A DNA stretch of 64,000 bases from Mytilisepta virgata (GCA_028015205.1 JAPWFG010000018.1:1178001-1242000), one strand, 5' to 3'; shown: positions 49,501 through 61,334, counted from the first letter of the stretch. The notes: a model not told the origin generated them from the sequence alone. Numbers and translations: made by a program.

Positions 49501-50582
49501 AGATGCGTATGTTTTTGGAGTGATTAACCTATGAAATGAATGCAGACATTCAAATAACAAATTTTATTTTCTTTCAATAAAGCAAGTGTAAAGTTACAAC
49601 AATTGTTTTAGTAACATGTAAAAGTATATGATAATAATAAAAAAAAAAAAAAAAAAAAACGGAATATGACAAAAGATGTCAAATGAAAATTTACTACTCA
49701 AATTACTACTGTGCGGATAATTTGGAAAAATAAATCTTAAGAAGACTTTGATGTGAAATGTTTTGCACAACTTTGTCAAAAAATGTAAGCTGTAAAATGG
49801 AAAATTTGAATGAAAACTTTATAAAATCAAGAAATTTACATCTAATCTGTTAAACATCATTCAACAACCCAGCACTTAAACGTTAGAAGAAACCTATCAA
49901 GAAATTTACAAAGATAGCTTTGGTAATTTTGCAGATAGAATGACTAGCATCAAATATAAACTATAAAATGTTAACCTGGAATGTGTTAAAAAGACAGATA
50001 AATTAGTATGTTTTGTTTGACTGCTAATGAAATGGAGATGATGAGAGTTGAATGATTTTTGTAAAACAAATAACTAAAATACACTATTCTATCATAAAAC
50101 TAATCAAAACAAATCACTATCTAACAAAATGGCTAATGTCATTCAACAAAACCAGTATAGTAACAGTGTAAAAAAATAACTGGTATACAACTGAGATACA
50201 TGTGTTTTGAATGTGTAACAATACTGATATACATGATATATATTAATATAAAATTATTTGACACATATGGGTTTTTGGAAAATGTATGAATTACTGTTTA
50301 GAAAAATGAAAAATGAAAATGAGGTGAAAGTTGAATGATATAAAAAAAAATGATGTAAACTATCACTACAAGTGAAAATCAGAGATATACAAATCATTAA
50401 TACTGTAATGCAAAAGCATTCAACAACAAACAATATAAAGTTATAATAAAACACGTTTTAATATCTTAAACATTTAAAAGTGTACATTTGTATAAAATCA
50501 GCACCTTGTACGAGCAAACGACAATTTAATGCCAGGTTCATGTATTGTGAAAAAGAAATTCGATTCAATGGCATTAAAAACA
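43515..50582. repeat. Five-unit tandem array of a 1.22-kb repeat
   Basis: The landmark 'gattaacctgtgaaataaat' lies at 43661, 44892, 46114, 48279 and 49522, spacings of about 1.21-1.24 kb once the insert in unit 3 is removed. Units are very similar, differing by point changes, poly-A length and small indels. All boundaries fall at 'ggcgttaaaaacatttttttc'. The array holds exactly five units; the last stops at 'ggcattaaaaaca'. A hydrophobic 66-68 codon minus-strand frame recurs but shows no protein-level conservation. Confidence 0.95.
47019..47964. mobile_element. 946-bp inverted-repeat element inserted in satellite unit 3
   Basis: Ends GGGTGTGTTCCCATTTCGCC and (reverse complement of right) GGGCTTATTCTCATTTCGCC, 24 of 28 positions alike. 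The motif CATTTCGCCTTA recurs in subterminal inverted positions (47082-47107, 47860-47916). TATAAA stands on both sides (47013-47018, 47965-47970), where the other units have one TATAAA. The interior is AT-rich with no transposase. A 6-bp duplication is unusual; superfamily not assigned. Confidence 0.85.
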
Positions 50583-51146
50583 ATTGGAAAAATAAAGTAA
50601 CTACTAGGGTACAATAAAATTAAAGATATACACATAATTAATATTATCATTAACAAGAAATCCTGTCGAGTAGTATAACACTTAAACCTAACAACTTTAA
50701 TTTGTATTTACAGACGTACAGACTAGAAAATCTTTTATTTTATATTCATAACCATATCATGCATATGATAAAACAAATAATTATATTCACAACCTAACAG
50801 CTTAATTATCAACCACATTTGTTATGTCAAATAATATCTGTAATTAAACATTTTCTGTTTGGGTAAATAAAAAAGGGAAAAACACATTAACTTTTGAATA
50901 AGTTATTTAAGGATAAATTAGTTTGAAGGGTTATAAATATGATGTATTTTTAATACAACATTAAGATTTAGCAGGTTATCTAGGTTTTTTTGAAAACAAA
51001 TTAAGCATGAACACAAACTTCACAACTAAGACCGTCCTTCTGGTTAAAGTATATCTAATATTTAGCATATGCTGAGAAAGTTGAACTTTAACCTTTACTA
51101 CATTATGAAGTTCATATAAAACCTAGGGAAACTGGTTTTGTTTTAG
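50583..51146. other. No gene seen
   Basis: AT-rich sequence right of the tandem array. Confidence 0.4.
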
Positions 51147-51561
51147 ATTTTACCCAGACAAGTAAAACAAACTACTAAGATGCAAGCATTGGATTTACTT
51201 GAAACAATTGGTGAAGTGTTAAATGACATGCCGAATATCTATAAGGTGGATATAAGAGAATTACCTTGTATGCTCTGTCAGATAGATGATGATGCAAAAT
51301 TTGAGATGCTTATCGAGATCTAATTGCGACATATTATGTAATGTTGCATAGTGACAAGTTCGCATGCAGAAAACGTTTGCACTTAAAGGATCCAAGGACA
51401 ATACTAGGTGTGTATCTTCTGGCAGATAAACTTCACGATAACAACAAGGAATATGGATTAAATATTAAGAACATAGCTGATGAAATTCTTACAAAAAGGT
51501 TAGTTTCATGAACATAATTATTAATATTACAGATTGAGTCTATCAACTACACGTCGAACTC

Positions 51562-51944
51562 TTAAGTTGAGGGTTCTGTTGAGGGTTCTGTTGAGGTTGT
51601 GGGTCCTGTTGAGGTGGGATGTTCTGTTGAGGTTGAGGGTCCTGTTAAGGTGGGATGTTCTGTTGAGGTTGAGGGTTTGGTTGAGGTGGAATGTTCTGTT
51701 GAGGTTGAAAGTTCTGTTGAAGTTGGATCCTGATGAGGTAGAATGTTCTGCTGAGGTTGAATGTTTTGTTGTGATAGGATGTCCTGTTGATGGTTCAGTT
51801 GAGGGTTTTGCTGTAACTGGATGTTTGGTAGTTGAAGGTTTTGTTGCGGTTCTATATGGTATAATAAACGCATAAACTGTCGATAAAGACTCACAGTAGC
51901 CATACAGATGGTTAAAACCATGACAGCAAGGAACTCCAGACTTT
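51562..51944 (-). pseudogene. Mucin-like Thr/Ser/Pro-rich terminal exon with one frameshift
   Basis: After 'tcattatag' (51946-51945) a frame reads KSGVPCCHGFNHLYGYCESL, then RTATKPSTTKHPVTAKPSTE and more T/S/P/H repeats. At 'ggatcc' (51725-51730) the repeat vocabulary shifts to the next frame and continues as STSTEHSTSTKPSTSTEHP..., ending TEPST-stop. All three frames are open because the repeats are 15-18-33 nt and T-poor on the coding side, so only the repeat vocabulary identifies the real one. It lies within the apparent intron of the plus-strand remnant. Perhaps the end of a secreted, O-glycosylated protein; function unknown. Confidence 0.35.
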
Positions 51945-52469
51945 CTATAATGAATTAAACATTATTAAGGAGTTGTTGTTTCATGTACTAAAACCGATTC
52001 TTTCTCTGTGCATGATCCAAAAGAAATGTCAGATTCACTTTCCATTTTTTTCTCGATCGAAAAAATGTTGGGAGGTATTTTGTTTTTGCTGCCTTCTCTC
52101 AGAAAAAAATAATTTTCGAGATTGTCGTTTGTTCATCTTATTTTGTATGCGTTTTTTAACATATTGAAACAATTTTCACAGTGAAAGTGCTACTGCAACT
52201 ACAAAATGAAACAAAACCATTCTTTTAAGTTGATTTCTACCAATATTAAGTTCTTTTATATCATATTCTTTCTTCTTTAAGCTTGAAAATTCTATTTAAA
52301 ACTACTCTGATTACATTTATATATATATTGTACTTGTATTTTATTTCAAACGTGGGTGTTCTTTTTAAAATATATAAAACATTATGTATATTGCACATGA
52401 ATGTCATCATGGTCATTGTCTTTCATGGAAATTTGTCATTTTTATTCATGATTTATATCAGATAATAAT

Positions 52470-52594
52470 GACAACTTTCATTGAATTCTGCCCAGTGGTT
52501 TCAGAGAAGAAGATTTTTGAAAAATAGTTTAGACGACGATGACGGACGCCAAGTGATGGCAAAAGCTCACATTGCCCTTCGGGCAAGGTGAGCT
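52470..52594 (+). repeat. 3' end of hairpin-ended repeat, copy 5 (truncated)
   Basis: 'ggtttcagagaagaag', 'gacgacgatgacggacgc', 'aagtgatggc' and the hairpin AGCTCACATTGCCC-TTC-GGGCAAGGTGAGCT (52564-52594). Confidence 0.8.
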
Positions 52595-53034
52595 AAAATT
52601 ATGAAAACTCATATTAGGTGACAGTTGTTGATTTAAAAATTACATGTAAAATATACTTTTATTTATTAATTTTACACACCATACAGAGATGTTAAAAAAC
52701 CAAAAATCCATCCTATGTTGCTGCTTTCTTGAACCTATAAAATAAAAAAAATATATATATATATTTATTTTTTAGAAACGAAATGATCACAACTTTCTTA
52801 AGTCAGCCCCTATTGGTTGACACAGGAGATGACAACTCAGCAACGGTGGGACTAGAACAAAATGCCACAGAAAGTAGTAGATGAGGGTGAAACCATATTG
52901 ACTGAAGACTTGGAAGAATTGCAGGAGACTGAAGATGATACATCAATAGTGGAACATGATGTCATGGATCGAGAATTTTTAAACAGTGAAGATGAGAGTG
53001 ATACATGTAACTACAATAGTGGAACAAGAAGCTG

Positions 53035-53449
53035 AGTAGTGGAGATGAAGATTTTATCCATGTAGAGCAAGTTTTATGTATAAGATGAACATGATCTTTT
53101 TCTTAAAATAACTCATTGTATTTACATACAAAATATCTACATACAGATTGCTGCATTAAAAATTACAATTAGTCTCATGCAGTATGAATAGAAATTGTCC
53201 TGAACATGTAAAGTATATACCTCAAGTAGTAATAAAAAAACCCAAGAAAAATATTAATATACCTACAGTTCTTTCCTTACAACACTCACCCTATAGTTAT
53301 GTGTCAATATACATGTACAGTGCAAAAATGTTTCTAAATTATAAAAAAAAATTTCCCTGCATAATTTATTTGTATTTGTCCCAAACAAAATTATGATTAT
53401 CAACATACATGTAAAATCTTATACTTTCAGAAGTACATTTTATATTCAC
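53035..53449. other. No gene seen
   Basis: AT-rich, no convincing exons. Confidence 0.4.
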
Positions 53450-53560
53450 CTGAGGAGTTGCCAAAATTGATGTTGATGTAAAAATAGTGGAGACCATAGC
53501 TGTTGGAGGATCAGTTTTTATTTGCACATGGGTTGTTGGTGTAATTGGTAGATTGAAGCA
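53450..53560 (-). CDS. Possible Pro/Thr-rich internal exon
   Basis: 111 nt between 'tgtactcag' and CTCAG|gtgaat. Only one frame is open, coding CFNLPITPTTHVQIK... and STIFTSTSILATPQ. It could belong to the same minus-strand gene as 51562-51944, but the phases of the two do not join directly, so another exon would be needed. Candidate only. Confidence 0.25.
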
Positions 53561-53860
53561 CTGAGTACATATAAATAACATATATAAACAAAATAAAATA
53601 TAAAATTTTCACTCATTCTTCATTTTTTAAAGATTAAATACTACTAGAAAAAGGATTGGATACAGTGTTATTCAAGGTACATAAGTTAAAAAAAAACAAA
53701 ACATATCTACTTTATTTTTGCGAGCGTACAAACCCTTGCCCCTTTTTTCTAAGGGGAAAAAACCTTCCTGAGTACCTCCACCCACAAGGGCTTATAACTA
53801 TTACCTGAGGGTGATTAATATATATACCAACGACAACATCAATGGCCAATGATCACAGAC

Positions 53861-53891
<31 letters not shown>

Positions 53892-54314
53892 ACTCATATC
53901 TCATTTGCGTTAGTTTTAACATTTTTTTCAGGTGTTTAGAAATTAAAAAAAAAAATCAGCTAGTCCATATTTTTTAAAACTTACGTGTTTACATGTCAGT
54001 GCTTGGATCATCTCCTTGCAGAGTGGTCACTTTCTCGCACAAGTCCCTCAATGTTCCTTTTGCCAAATTTGATATGTTTCACGTGTTTTTAACGTGTAAA
54101 ACAACAAGTGAGTTTTTGGTAAAGCAATCGAACGCTATTCCGTTCAGATTTTCTTCTTTAGTATATTCATAATTTCTTCTGTAAGAGCTTCCTCTGTTAG
54201 GAACACAGCAATATGTATAATTGCTTAAAGTTTATGTTTACACACATTATGTACAGCATTAAAATGTTTGTTTAAAATCTAAAAAAATAAGAAGCTTTAT
54301 CACGGGATTATTGA
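53561..54314. other. No gene seen
   Basis: AT-rich with a (TA)n run near 53860. Confidence 0.45.
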
Positions 54315-55876
54315 TCAAGTATCAGCAGCTATTTTAAGTAGGTCTAGTCTCTTATTGTGTAATTTATAGCAGTACTTTCTACACATTGTTTCAATCTCAT
54401 CAATATCACTCTGTTTATTAAATTCTTTGGAGTAATTGGAGCAATCCAGTAAAAGTTTTGTGATTAATAATCTATCTGTAAACATGTCTTTCCATTTGTT
54501 TGGTCCAATAATGGCTATAACTTTTGATTTAATAGGTATATAATAATCGTTTCTAATGGCAGTGAAAACAACACAGGCAGTAAGTAAGTGTGGAAGATTT
54601 TCAGGTTCAATATTGCACAATTGACAAAGCGGATCAATTTCGTACCTACTGAACTTATGTCTATCCGCTTGTACAGTGTAGGTACGAGTTGGCATTCATG
54701 TTTTTATAACATCTAATATTGAGGGTTTCACAGTTCTATATATGTAATGTTGATTTCCAATTCTTAAATCTCTTTGGCAAGGTATTTTAGTGATGACATT
54801 GATTGGGCTTGAGTCAATAATAAAGAATTCTAATGTGTTGTTAATGAAGTTGTAATTAAGTTTTTCCACTGTAGCTTGTTTGGTAAATGATTCTGTAAGT
54901 CCATTAAAGATGGAAGTTTGTACATGGATAATATCTCAATAATTCGATAGAAAAAGCTATCTTTGTTGTCAAAGTTAACACACAGTTGACGTTCAATAAT
55001 ATGTTTAAGTTTGACATTTTCAGCTGATTATAGTAGATATAAAAATGGGAGCTGTCTTTTGTGTAACTCAGCTTCGATCGGTAGGGCACCGAGAAGTAAA
55101 TATATGGCTGGAGTAGCTACTCGTTTTGGTAATAACTGGATTTGTCTCAGAGTGTCTTTATGGAATTTATCTAGTTTTCCAATGTCACAAATTTTTAGAG
55201 CCAGTATTTCAAGTCCATACAATAATCGGTGTAAAACATATAGTCTATAGATATTGTATGATGTAATCGGATCTATGCCATTTAAGCCATGAAGTCCAGA
55301 ACTTAACAATGAATATTTGGTTCTTCGAGCTATTTTAATCCTATCATCAATATTTATTGTGGATTCTTGTTTATCTGATATCACAAGGCCCAAGTGAGTA
55401 GTTGAATTTGAAGTATTCAAAATGTTACCATTTAGATTCCAGCTATTTTCAATATTATTCTGTTTATTGAATTCAACAATATTAGTTTTTGTTGGATGCA
55501 GGTTATAATAATGTTGTTGAGAATATCTATTTTTCTTAATAACTGGAGTTAAAATTCCAGATTTAAATTCGTCTGGAACAATTCTTTCTTTGAGAATATT
55601 GTTAAATAAAATTGTTAGATAAGGTACTATAATAATTTTAGAGTATTTAAAATGTTCTGCAGATAGACCAAATTCATCAGGAGACTTTCCAACGTTTAAT
55701 TTATTTATTGCAACATTAATATCTTTATTTGTATAAGGCGGAACAGATGCATCATTTTCTCTATAGAATTGTTCAACTAAATTTTGTCGTACGTTACAAA
55801 GTTCTAGATATGTACTATCAAATTTATCTTCTTTTGGATTACTAAGATCTTCATAATAAAGAGCAAATGCTTGACG
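54315..55876 (-). mobile_element. LINE relic A: non-LTR reverse transcriptase with the palm deleted
   Basis: Minus-strand reading: RQAFALYYEDLSNPKE (pre-RT), KSPDEFGLSAEHFK and ILTPVIKK (RT fingers), then an abrupt jump to YYNLHPTKTNIVEFN (post-YxDD region), thumb IYRLYVLHRLLYGLEILALK, and a C-terminal CQLCNIEPENLPHLLTAC zinc-like motif. The part with the YxDD active site is missing. Further damage: a stop near 55028, a frameshift near 54850 and a stop before MPTRTYT. Dead copy. Confidence 0.85.
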
Positions 55877-55898
55877 CTGATTATCTACTCATACATAC

Positions 55899-56151
55899 GG
55901 TTCCCCCTAAATTGACAAGTGTAGCCAATTAATTTATATTCCATACTGTATTGTCCCGTGCATACTTTTGGAATATCAAATCCATAACAGATTGAAAAGA
56001 GCACGACAACAAAAGCAAAACAGAACCACACGTTTCGTTCAATTTTTTTATTTTTCTGCTTGGTTGGTTTTCTGGCGGGAAACTTTTGTGTTATAAGGAT
56101 CTCCCATCCAAAGGTTCCGAATGTGTTTTGTCGTGTAGAGTCACCTCCCAT
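55899..56151 (-). CDS. Possible first exon of a type II membrane protein
   Basis: ATG at 56151; 84 codons then C|gtatgt (donor). Residues 1-40 are polar and Lys/Arg-rich (KKIERN), 41-57 form one membrane segment (VWFCFAFVVVLFSICYG), and the following 27 residues contain two Cys (VCTGQY, GYTCQF). No partner exon was identified. LINE relic A begins just downstream, so it may have inserted into the first intron. I do not recognise the family. Confidence 0.4.
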
Positions 56152-56458
56152 GTAATCATGTAATAGTGGTTATAATTTTCAAATAAACGGGTTCTGCCTT
56201 TTTTTAGTAGTTTTCACGTTTCATCTGTTCAAGTTTTCAATTATTCTGCAAAATTTCCAACCTTTTCTGCGATCAAAACATATTTACAAGTCTTGGTTAT
56301 TTTCGTCGTATATGATTGTTCATTTATATGTTTAGAGAGCGACAACTCTTGTTATTCGTACGTCATCTAGGATTGAACTAGTTCCTTCCCTTGTACAAAT
56401 TATAGGACTTGCTGTAGACCAGGAGGTTTTCGGTGACTCGATGTACCGGTCATATATG
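56152..56458. other. Upstream of the possible first exon, nothing recognised
   Basis: No TATA box was clear. Confidence 0.35.
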
Positions 56459-56609
56459 GTTGCAACTTCCACAAGCACTAGACGTTCTATCAATGGGCAA
56501 TGGAAAGAAAACAGTGTCAATGTGCATCTTTTTTATACACATTGACACTATTTTCTTCCCATTGCCTATATTTTATTATTATTGATAGAACGTCTAGTGC
56601 CTGTGCAAC
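56459..56609. repeat. Foldback of about 150 bp
   Basis: Left 'actagacgttctatcaat' and 'aaaacagtgtcaatgtg' are mirrored by 'cacattgacacta' and 'attgatagaacgtctagt'. The right arm has about 17 extra bp (ATT repeats). The loop is about 13 bp. Confidence 0.85.
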
Positions 56610-57066
56610 ATCCAGCAAGGATCGAAACTCACAAGCTCGATAATCGACCCTTGCCCTCAACGGTTTTCACATTGTTTTCATTTGCTGCAGAGTTGTGATA
56701 TAAGGTAGATAACTCTAGGAGAAATATTGAAATTTCCCTGAAAAATAAAGCCGAACTACTTTTTTTTCATGGAAGTGACGATAAGTAAGAGGGATAAGAG
56801 ATTATCTATACGGATAAGATTGCCATTAATATTATTATTTGTCAATTAATACAATTTGCAAGTCATAATGAACCCAAACATCCCAGTTGGAAGGTTGTTT
56901 TCAATTACAGCCTACTGTGGCTACATGGAAAAAATGTACCGATCGACTTTTTAAAAAATAATTATTACATATCAAGAATAGGCAACGGATGCATTTTTCA
57001 GGTATACATTTGAAACCTGAAATCTCTCTTTTAAAGTAAAAAACAACCACAATATCAGAGAAGGTG
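56610..57066. other. No gene seen
   Basis: AT-rich, no convincing frames. Confidence 0.4.
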
Positions 57067-58225
57067 ATTATTTATTTTGCCTCATCTTGAAAATCTTATC
57101 CAAATAGTTACAGAAGGTAATATTAAAATCTAGTTCCTCATTTGTCATTATCCACAGGAAAAGGTTATCTAAACTTATAATCTTCAGTTTTGGATACTTT
57201 CGAAATAAACTGTCTAAAAGTGAATTTCATACTGTGTCATGAATGGGACATTCAAGAAGAAAATGCAGTTCATTTTCTATTAAGTTAAGAGAACAGTGTT
57301 GACAGAGTCTTTCACATCTAGCAAAAAGAGCTCATATTTGCCATAGCAATTAAGTTTTCGCTCATATCGTCCAGTTTCAATTATTAAATTGTGGTAACTC
57401 AACCTAAATTTTGTTAGAATTGTTCTGTTATTAAAGTTAATTATATTTAGATAATTTTCATAGTTAAATGTATATTTGTCCTCTTTATCAGAATATTTAA
57501 ATTTAAAATATGTACATGTATTGACTTTACCTGTATCTAGTAAATATTTACTTTTTATCTCCTTCCATGTTTCAAAAAAAATTATTTTGTAGACATTTCT
57601 TTAAATAATGTTTACTCTTTTTTAACATCTTGCATGTTGATAAATTAATATTTAGTTTTTCAGAAAAGAAAAGTATATTTGAGTACCAAGAACTATCTGA
57701 TCTAATGTAAGTAGATTTGTGTTCATTATAAGCTCTTTTCAAAAGCTCTGTTGGAGAGTTCTCTAGCCTATACCAATACAGAAATAATTGCTTTTGTAAT
57801 TCAATATATAATGGGAATCTCCCAAGTTCAGAAAGGCATGCAGCTATGTTGGTACACAGTTTTGTTACACCAAGAATATGTTTACAGAACTTTAGATTTA
57901 AGTTTTTTCAATTTCCCAATCTTTGAAGACATCAAATGGTTTGTCATTGCTATACTTTGACTTTAAAATTCTATAAAAATAACCACTAATATTATTTGTT
58001 TGTAGTTTGTACATTATACCAACATGCAGAACTTTGTCGAATGCATTATGAAAGCCAAGAAGCACGTATATAAGTTTCTAATACCAGATGTAAGGCATTT
58101 ATCAATTATACCTTTAAGAACAAAAATATGGTCAGAGGTGCGAGTTCCCTTTGAGAACCCAATTTGTGCTTTATGTATAATATTGTTAGAGAATTTATCG
58201 AGTCTGTTGTGAAGTATGAACAACA
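57067..58225 (-). mobile_element. LINE relic B: second non-LTR reverse transcriptase, palm deleted
   Basis: Minus-strand reading: QIGFSKGTRTSDHIFVLKGI and a damaged 'YTCFLAFIMHSTK' (normally cF-D-f-KAFD), ISGYFYRILKSKYSND, then a jump to FCKHILGVTKLCTNIAACLS and ELGRFPLYIELQKQ (thumb), and at the end NELHFLLECPIHD. The YxDD segment is missing and several stops are present. A different family from relic A. Confidence 0.8.
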
Positions 58226-58649
58226 GCTAAATCAGTCGCCATGACACTCAAATGGAAAAGAAGCCACTTAAATAACAAGACCTAAAAGTAATGACTGCTT
58301 GATGGTAACGTACCAGTAGCTCAGTTTGCTATATCAATGAAAAATATCATGATTTCAAAGAGAAAATATAAAATTTGTCTATTATTTTCTTTCAGACTAA
58401 AACTTCATTATATATTAAGAAACATATACCAGTGGACTAAAAGATAAGGCAAAGTGATCCCAAATAAAAATTGAAATAATAATTATAAAACAAAAAATAT
58501 TATTGGTTATTGAATAGATAATACATGTAATACCTGTAGTTCATTTTGTCACATTTTGATTAATTTCATAAACATATCAAAGTAATAACAAAAAATCAAG
58601 CTACAAATCACAAATATTACATAAGAATTAAATATTTTTACATATTGAA
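58226..58649. other. Possible promoter side of the next gene, nothing recognised
   Basis: AT-rich without clear motifs. Confidence 0.35.
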
Positions 58650-61334
58650 ATGAGTGGGAAAAAAGTCTGTAGTTTCTGCAGATCATTACAGGCCATAACA
58701 TTTTCATTGGACAGTAAGAAATGCAAAGGTAGGTCATACATGTATGTGCAAAACAAATATTCCAATATTGTAATTGTTTTACACATTTTTAAAATTGTAG
58801 GTAAAAAACGTCTGACAACCAGGTACATGTAGTCTGCAATATTTATCAGTTGTTGATATGAAACATTATCCCTGCTTGCTTACATGTTGTAAGCGCTTTC
58901 CTGCTGTTGTTGGCTTATTTTGTTTAAAGTGTAATGCTTTTAACAGTATACCATGACATGCTTAGCTAATTGGTGATGGCTTTATTTAGCAGTTTGGTTA
59001 TGCCTCTTCTGCTTATATGTACATGTATTTCATAACATGTCTGCTGTATCTGCTAAGATGTCAGTTTATATGATAACAATCTGTCATTTAAACATGTATT
59101 AGGGAATTCCAATGCTGGGGGAGGGGGTAAATATTTCAGAGCTTTTTCTTGGGGGGAGGGGGAATTATGTGCCATTACTGGGATGCATTTGATATGTATG
59201 TGTGTATTAATGTACTGTAAAATTGGTAGAGTTGGTACAGCATGCACATTTTGAGTTTATAATTGGACTCACTTATTATACCCCCCGCTTTTGAAAAAAG
59301 CGGGGTGTATAGTATTCGTTGTGTCCGTCCGTCCGTTCGTCCGTCCGTCTGACCTTTGTTTCTGAAACTCCTCCTAAACTACTGAATGGAATTTGATGAA
59401 ACTTTCAGAGAATCTTAATCATATGATGGCATTGTTTCACCTACTATTTTAGAATTTGATCGGGTTTTGGGGTTTCCTATAGAAAAACATGGACTTTGAC
59501 TTTCAATGTGATAGGTGGTACCATGATGCCATCCGCAACTCCTCCTAAACCACTGTATGATCTGATGAATATTTGGGGTTACCAATACCAAAACATTGAC
59601 TTTGACATTCATTGTGATAGGGGTACCATGATGCCATCCGCAACTCCTCCTAAACCAATGAATGGAATTTGATGAAACTTTCAGAGGATCTTTAATACAT
59701 TATGCTGTAGTGCACCTCCTATTTTAGATTTTGATCTGACCAACATTTGGGGTTTCCCATACCAACACATGGACTTTGCCATTCACTGTGATAGGGAGTT
59801 CCAGTATGCCATCCGCAACTCCTCCTAAACCAATGAATGGAATTTTATGAAACTTTCAGAGGATCTTAAATACATGATGCTGTAGTGCACCTCCTATTTT
59901 AGAGTTTGATCTGACCAACATTTGGGGTTTCCCATACCAACACATGGACTTTGCCATTCATTGTGATAGGGAGTTCCAATATGCCATCCGCAACTCCTCC
60001 TAAACCACTGAATGGAATTTGATGAAACTAATCTCACTGCTGTTGGAGTTTTCCTATCCAAAATATTCACATTTCCTTTCATGTATCTTATGTAAAGCGG
60101 GGGAGCTTTGCTCACAGTATTTCTAGTTTAGATGAATATTTTGGGGTGTTTTTAAAAAAACGTACTATTTCTTTTGGGTTAAATTTTTTCTAGGGACGAG
60201 CCTATGTACAGATTTTTGGAGCATATGAAGTCATCTCTTATACATCCAGAAGAAGCGGTCTCCATATGATTAGTTAAGATGTATTTATTCTGTGGAAACC
60301 AAACTTGAGTTCATCTTGCTTTAAGGGGAAGAGAATAACCCTATCAAAATAGGTCAAATGTCAAGGTCAACGATACTACAAGATTTTATTAAATTCAGTA
60401 TTAAATCCATGTGTTGCATGAAATATGCAGAAAGTTTTAAAAATTTAAGGGTAGGTTTGAGTAAGCCAATTCAAACATTTATACATATGAATTTTCCTAT
60501 TGGAAATTTCTTATTTAGAATCATTTTTGAGGTGTACAAAAAACCTTTATAACAATTATCAGTGTTTTATGTTTTCTTCAAAAACTAGTATATACAACCA
60601 ACAAAAATTTTCTGATAATTCTAACATTCAACTTTCCAAATTCCAACAATTGCATTCAACAAACTGAGACTTGGGTTTTTTCATTGAAATTAGTAACTGT
60701 ACTCAAGAATCAGTATATGATGTACTTAACACAGTCACTGACCATTCCTATCATTTCAACAAAAGTTCATTTGAGCATGTGAGACCAGGTAGAGCTCAAG
60801 ACATTTCAGTGGAAAAACATGAAATGAATAGAAAACTCGATGGTAAGTTATAGTGACATTTTATTTCCAGTCATTATGAAATTTATTAAAGTTCACTAAA
60901 TGAATTATGTCTTGTTTTTTTAATTAAATATTCTAATATTGTCTGGTGTAAATTTAGGTATAAATATGTAATTGGTAAACTCTCCATTAAATATTAATTA
61001 TTGTAGATAAGCATGAAAATCTTGTATCAAATTTATAGAGAAATCAACATTATGTTTTGAAATTTGAGTGAGTAATTATGATTTTACGTTTATGATTGTT
61101 ACATCAGTGATATATGTAATACATCGGACAGACTTGTCCTTGCATATTTCATCCCTTTTGTGCATCTGTTTCAGAAATTAAGATGGTTTTAATAAATTCA
61201 AAAGTTAATTCTTAAATTTAACATGCTACTAAAATAAATATACTATTATTTCAGATGCAGAATTACTTGAACTTAAAGCTGTAGCCGAGAATGTACAAAC
61301 GTCTAAAGATATTATTCAGTTATTCAAGGTGTAA
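58650..61334 (+). CDS. Hypothetical three-exon gene, 110 residues
   Basis: Exons 58650-58728, 60669-60842 and 61255-61334. Donors AAAG|gtaggt and GATG|gtaagt, acceptors 'caaactgag' and 'atttcag', both phase 1. The product starts MSGKKVCSFCRSLQ (C-x2-C, a third Cys at 25), continues LGFFIEISNCTQESVYDVLN, then a charged segment (RPGRAQDISVEKHEMNRKLD) and a helical end (AELLELKAVAENVQTSKDII) with stop TAA at 61332. AATAAA follows at 61341. No signal peptide or membrane segment. Probably intracellular, with a possible small zinc-binding N-terminus. Family not recognised. The matching phases, a consensus gtaagt and the poly(A) signal support it; further exons between 1 and 2 cannot be excluded. 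A repeat element lies in intron 1. Confidence 0.5.
59279..60126 (+). mobile_element. Pearl/Helitron-like non-autonomous element
   Basis: Starts with hairpin ATACCCCCCGCTTTT...AAAGCGGGGTGTAT (59279-59311), followed by a GTCCGTCCGTCC run (59325-59350), then units of about 115-190 bp with 'ccgcaactcctcctaaacca' and 'gaatttgatgaaactttcag' (5 or so occurrences), ending 'aaagcgggggagctttgctc'. It sits in intron 1 of the hypothetical gene. Confidence 0.7.

Larger units (their letters stand above)
51147..53034 (+). pseudogene. Unrecognised coding remnant, two exons with frameshifts
   Basis: Exon-like block 51147-51498: acceptor 'ttgttttag', frame ILPRQVKQTTKMQALDLLET... to DDDAKF, then a frame change near 51297-51305 into DAYRDLIATYYVML... 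and LKDPRTILGVYLLADKLHDN, ending EILTK-AG|gttagt. The second block starts at 52776 after 'attttttag', completes the Arg codon and continues NEMITTFLSQPLLVDTGDDN, stops at 52882-52884, and resumes one frame over as a very acidic stretch (ILTEDLEELQETEDDTSIVE) to 53034. Codon choice and exon borders look genuine, but at least two frame breaks make it a pseudogene or a misassembled gene. I do not recognise the family. Confidence 0.45.

Noticed and set aside
44386..50454. Hydrophobic 66-68 codon minus-strand frame repeated in each 1.22-kb unit, possibly a gene family
   Set aside because: Between copies most differences change the amino acid and few are silent, and copy 3 is frameshifted at its end. 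The two in-frame indels in copy 5 are not enough. It fits a passive frame in AT-rich DNA.
59415..60115. Repeated 'IQWFRRSCGWH' frames
   Set aside because: Caused by tandem units of the Pearl/Helitron-like element; not a continuous protein.
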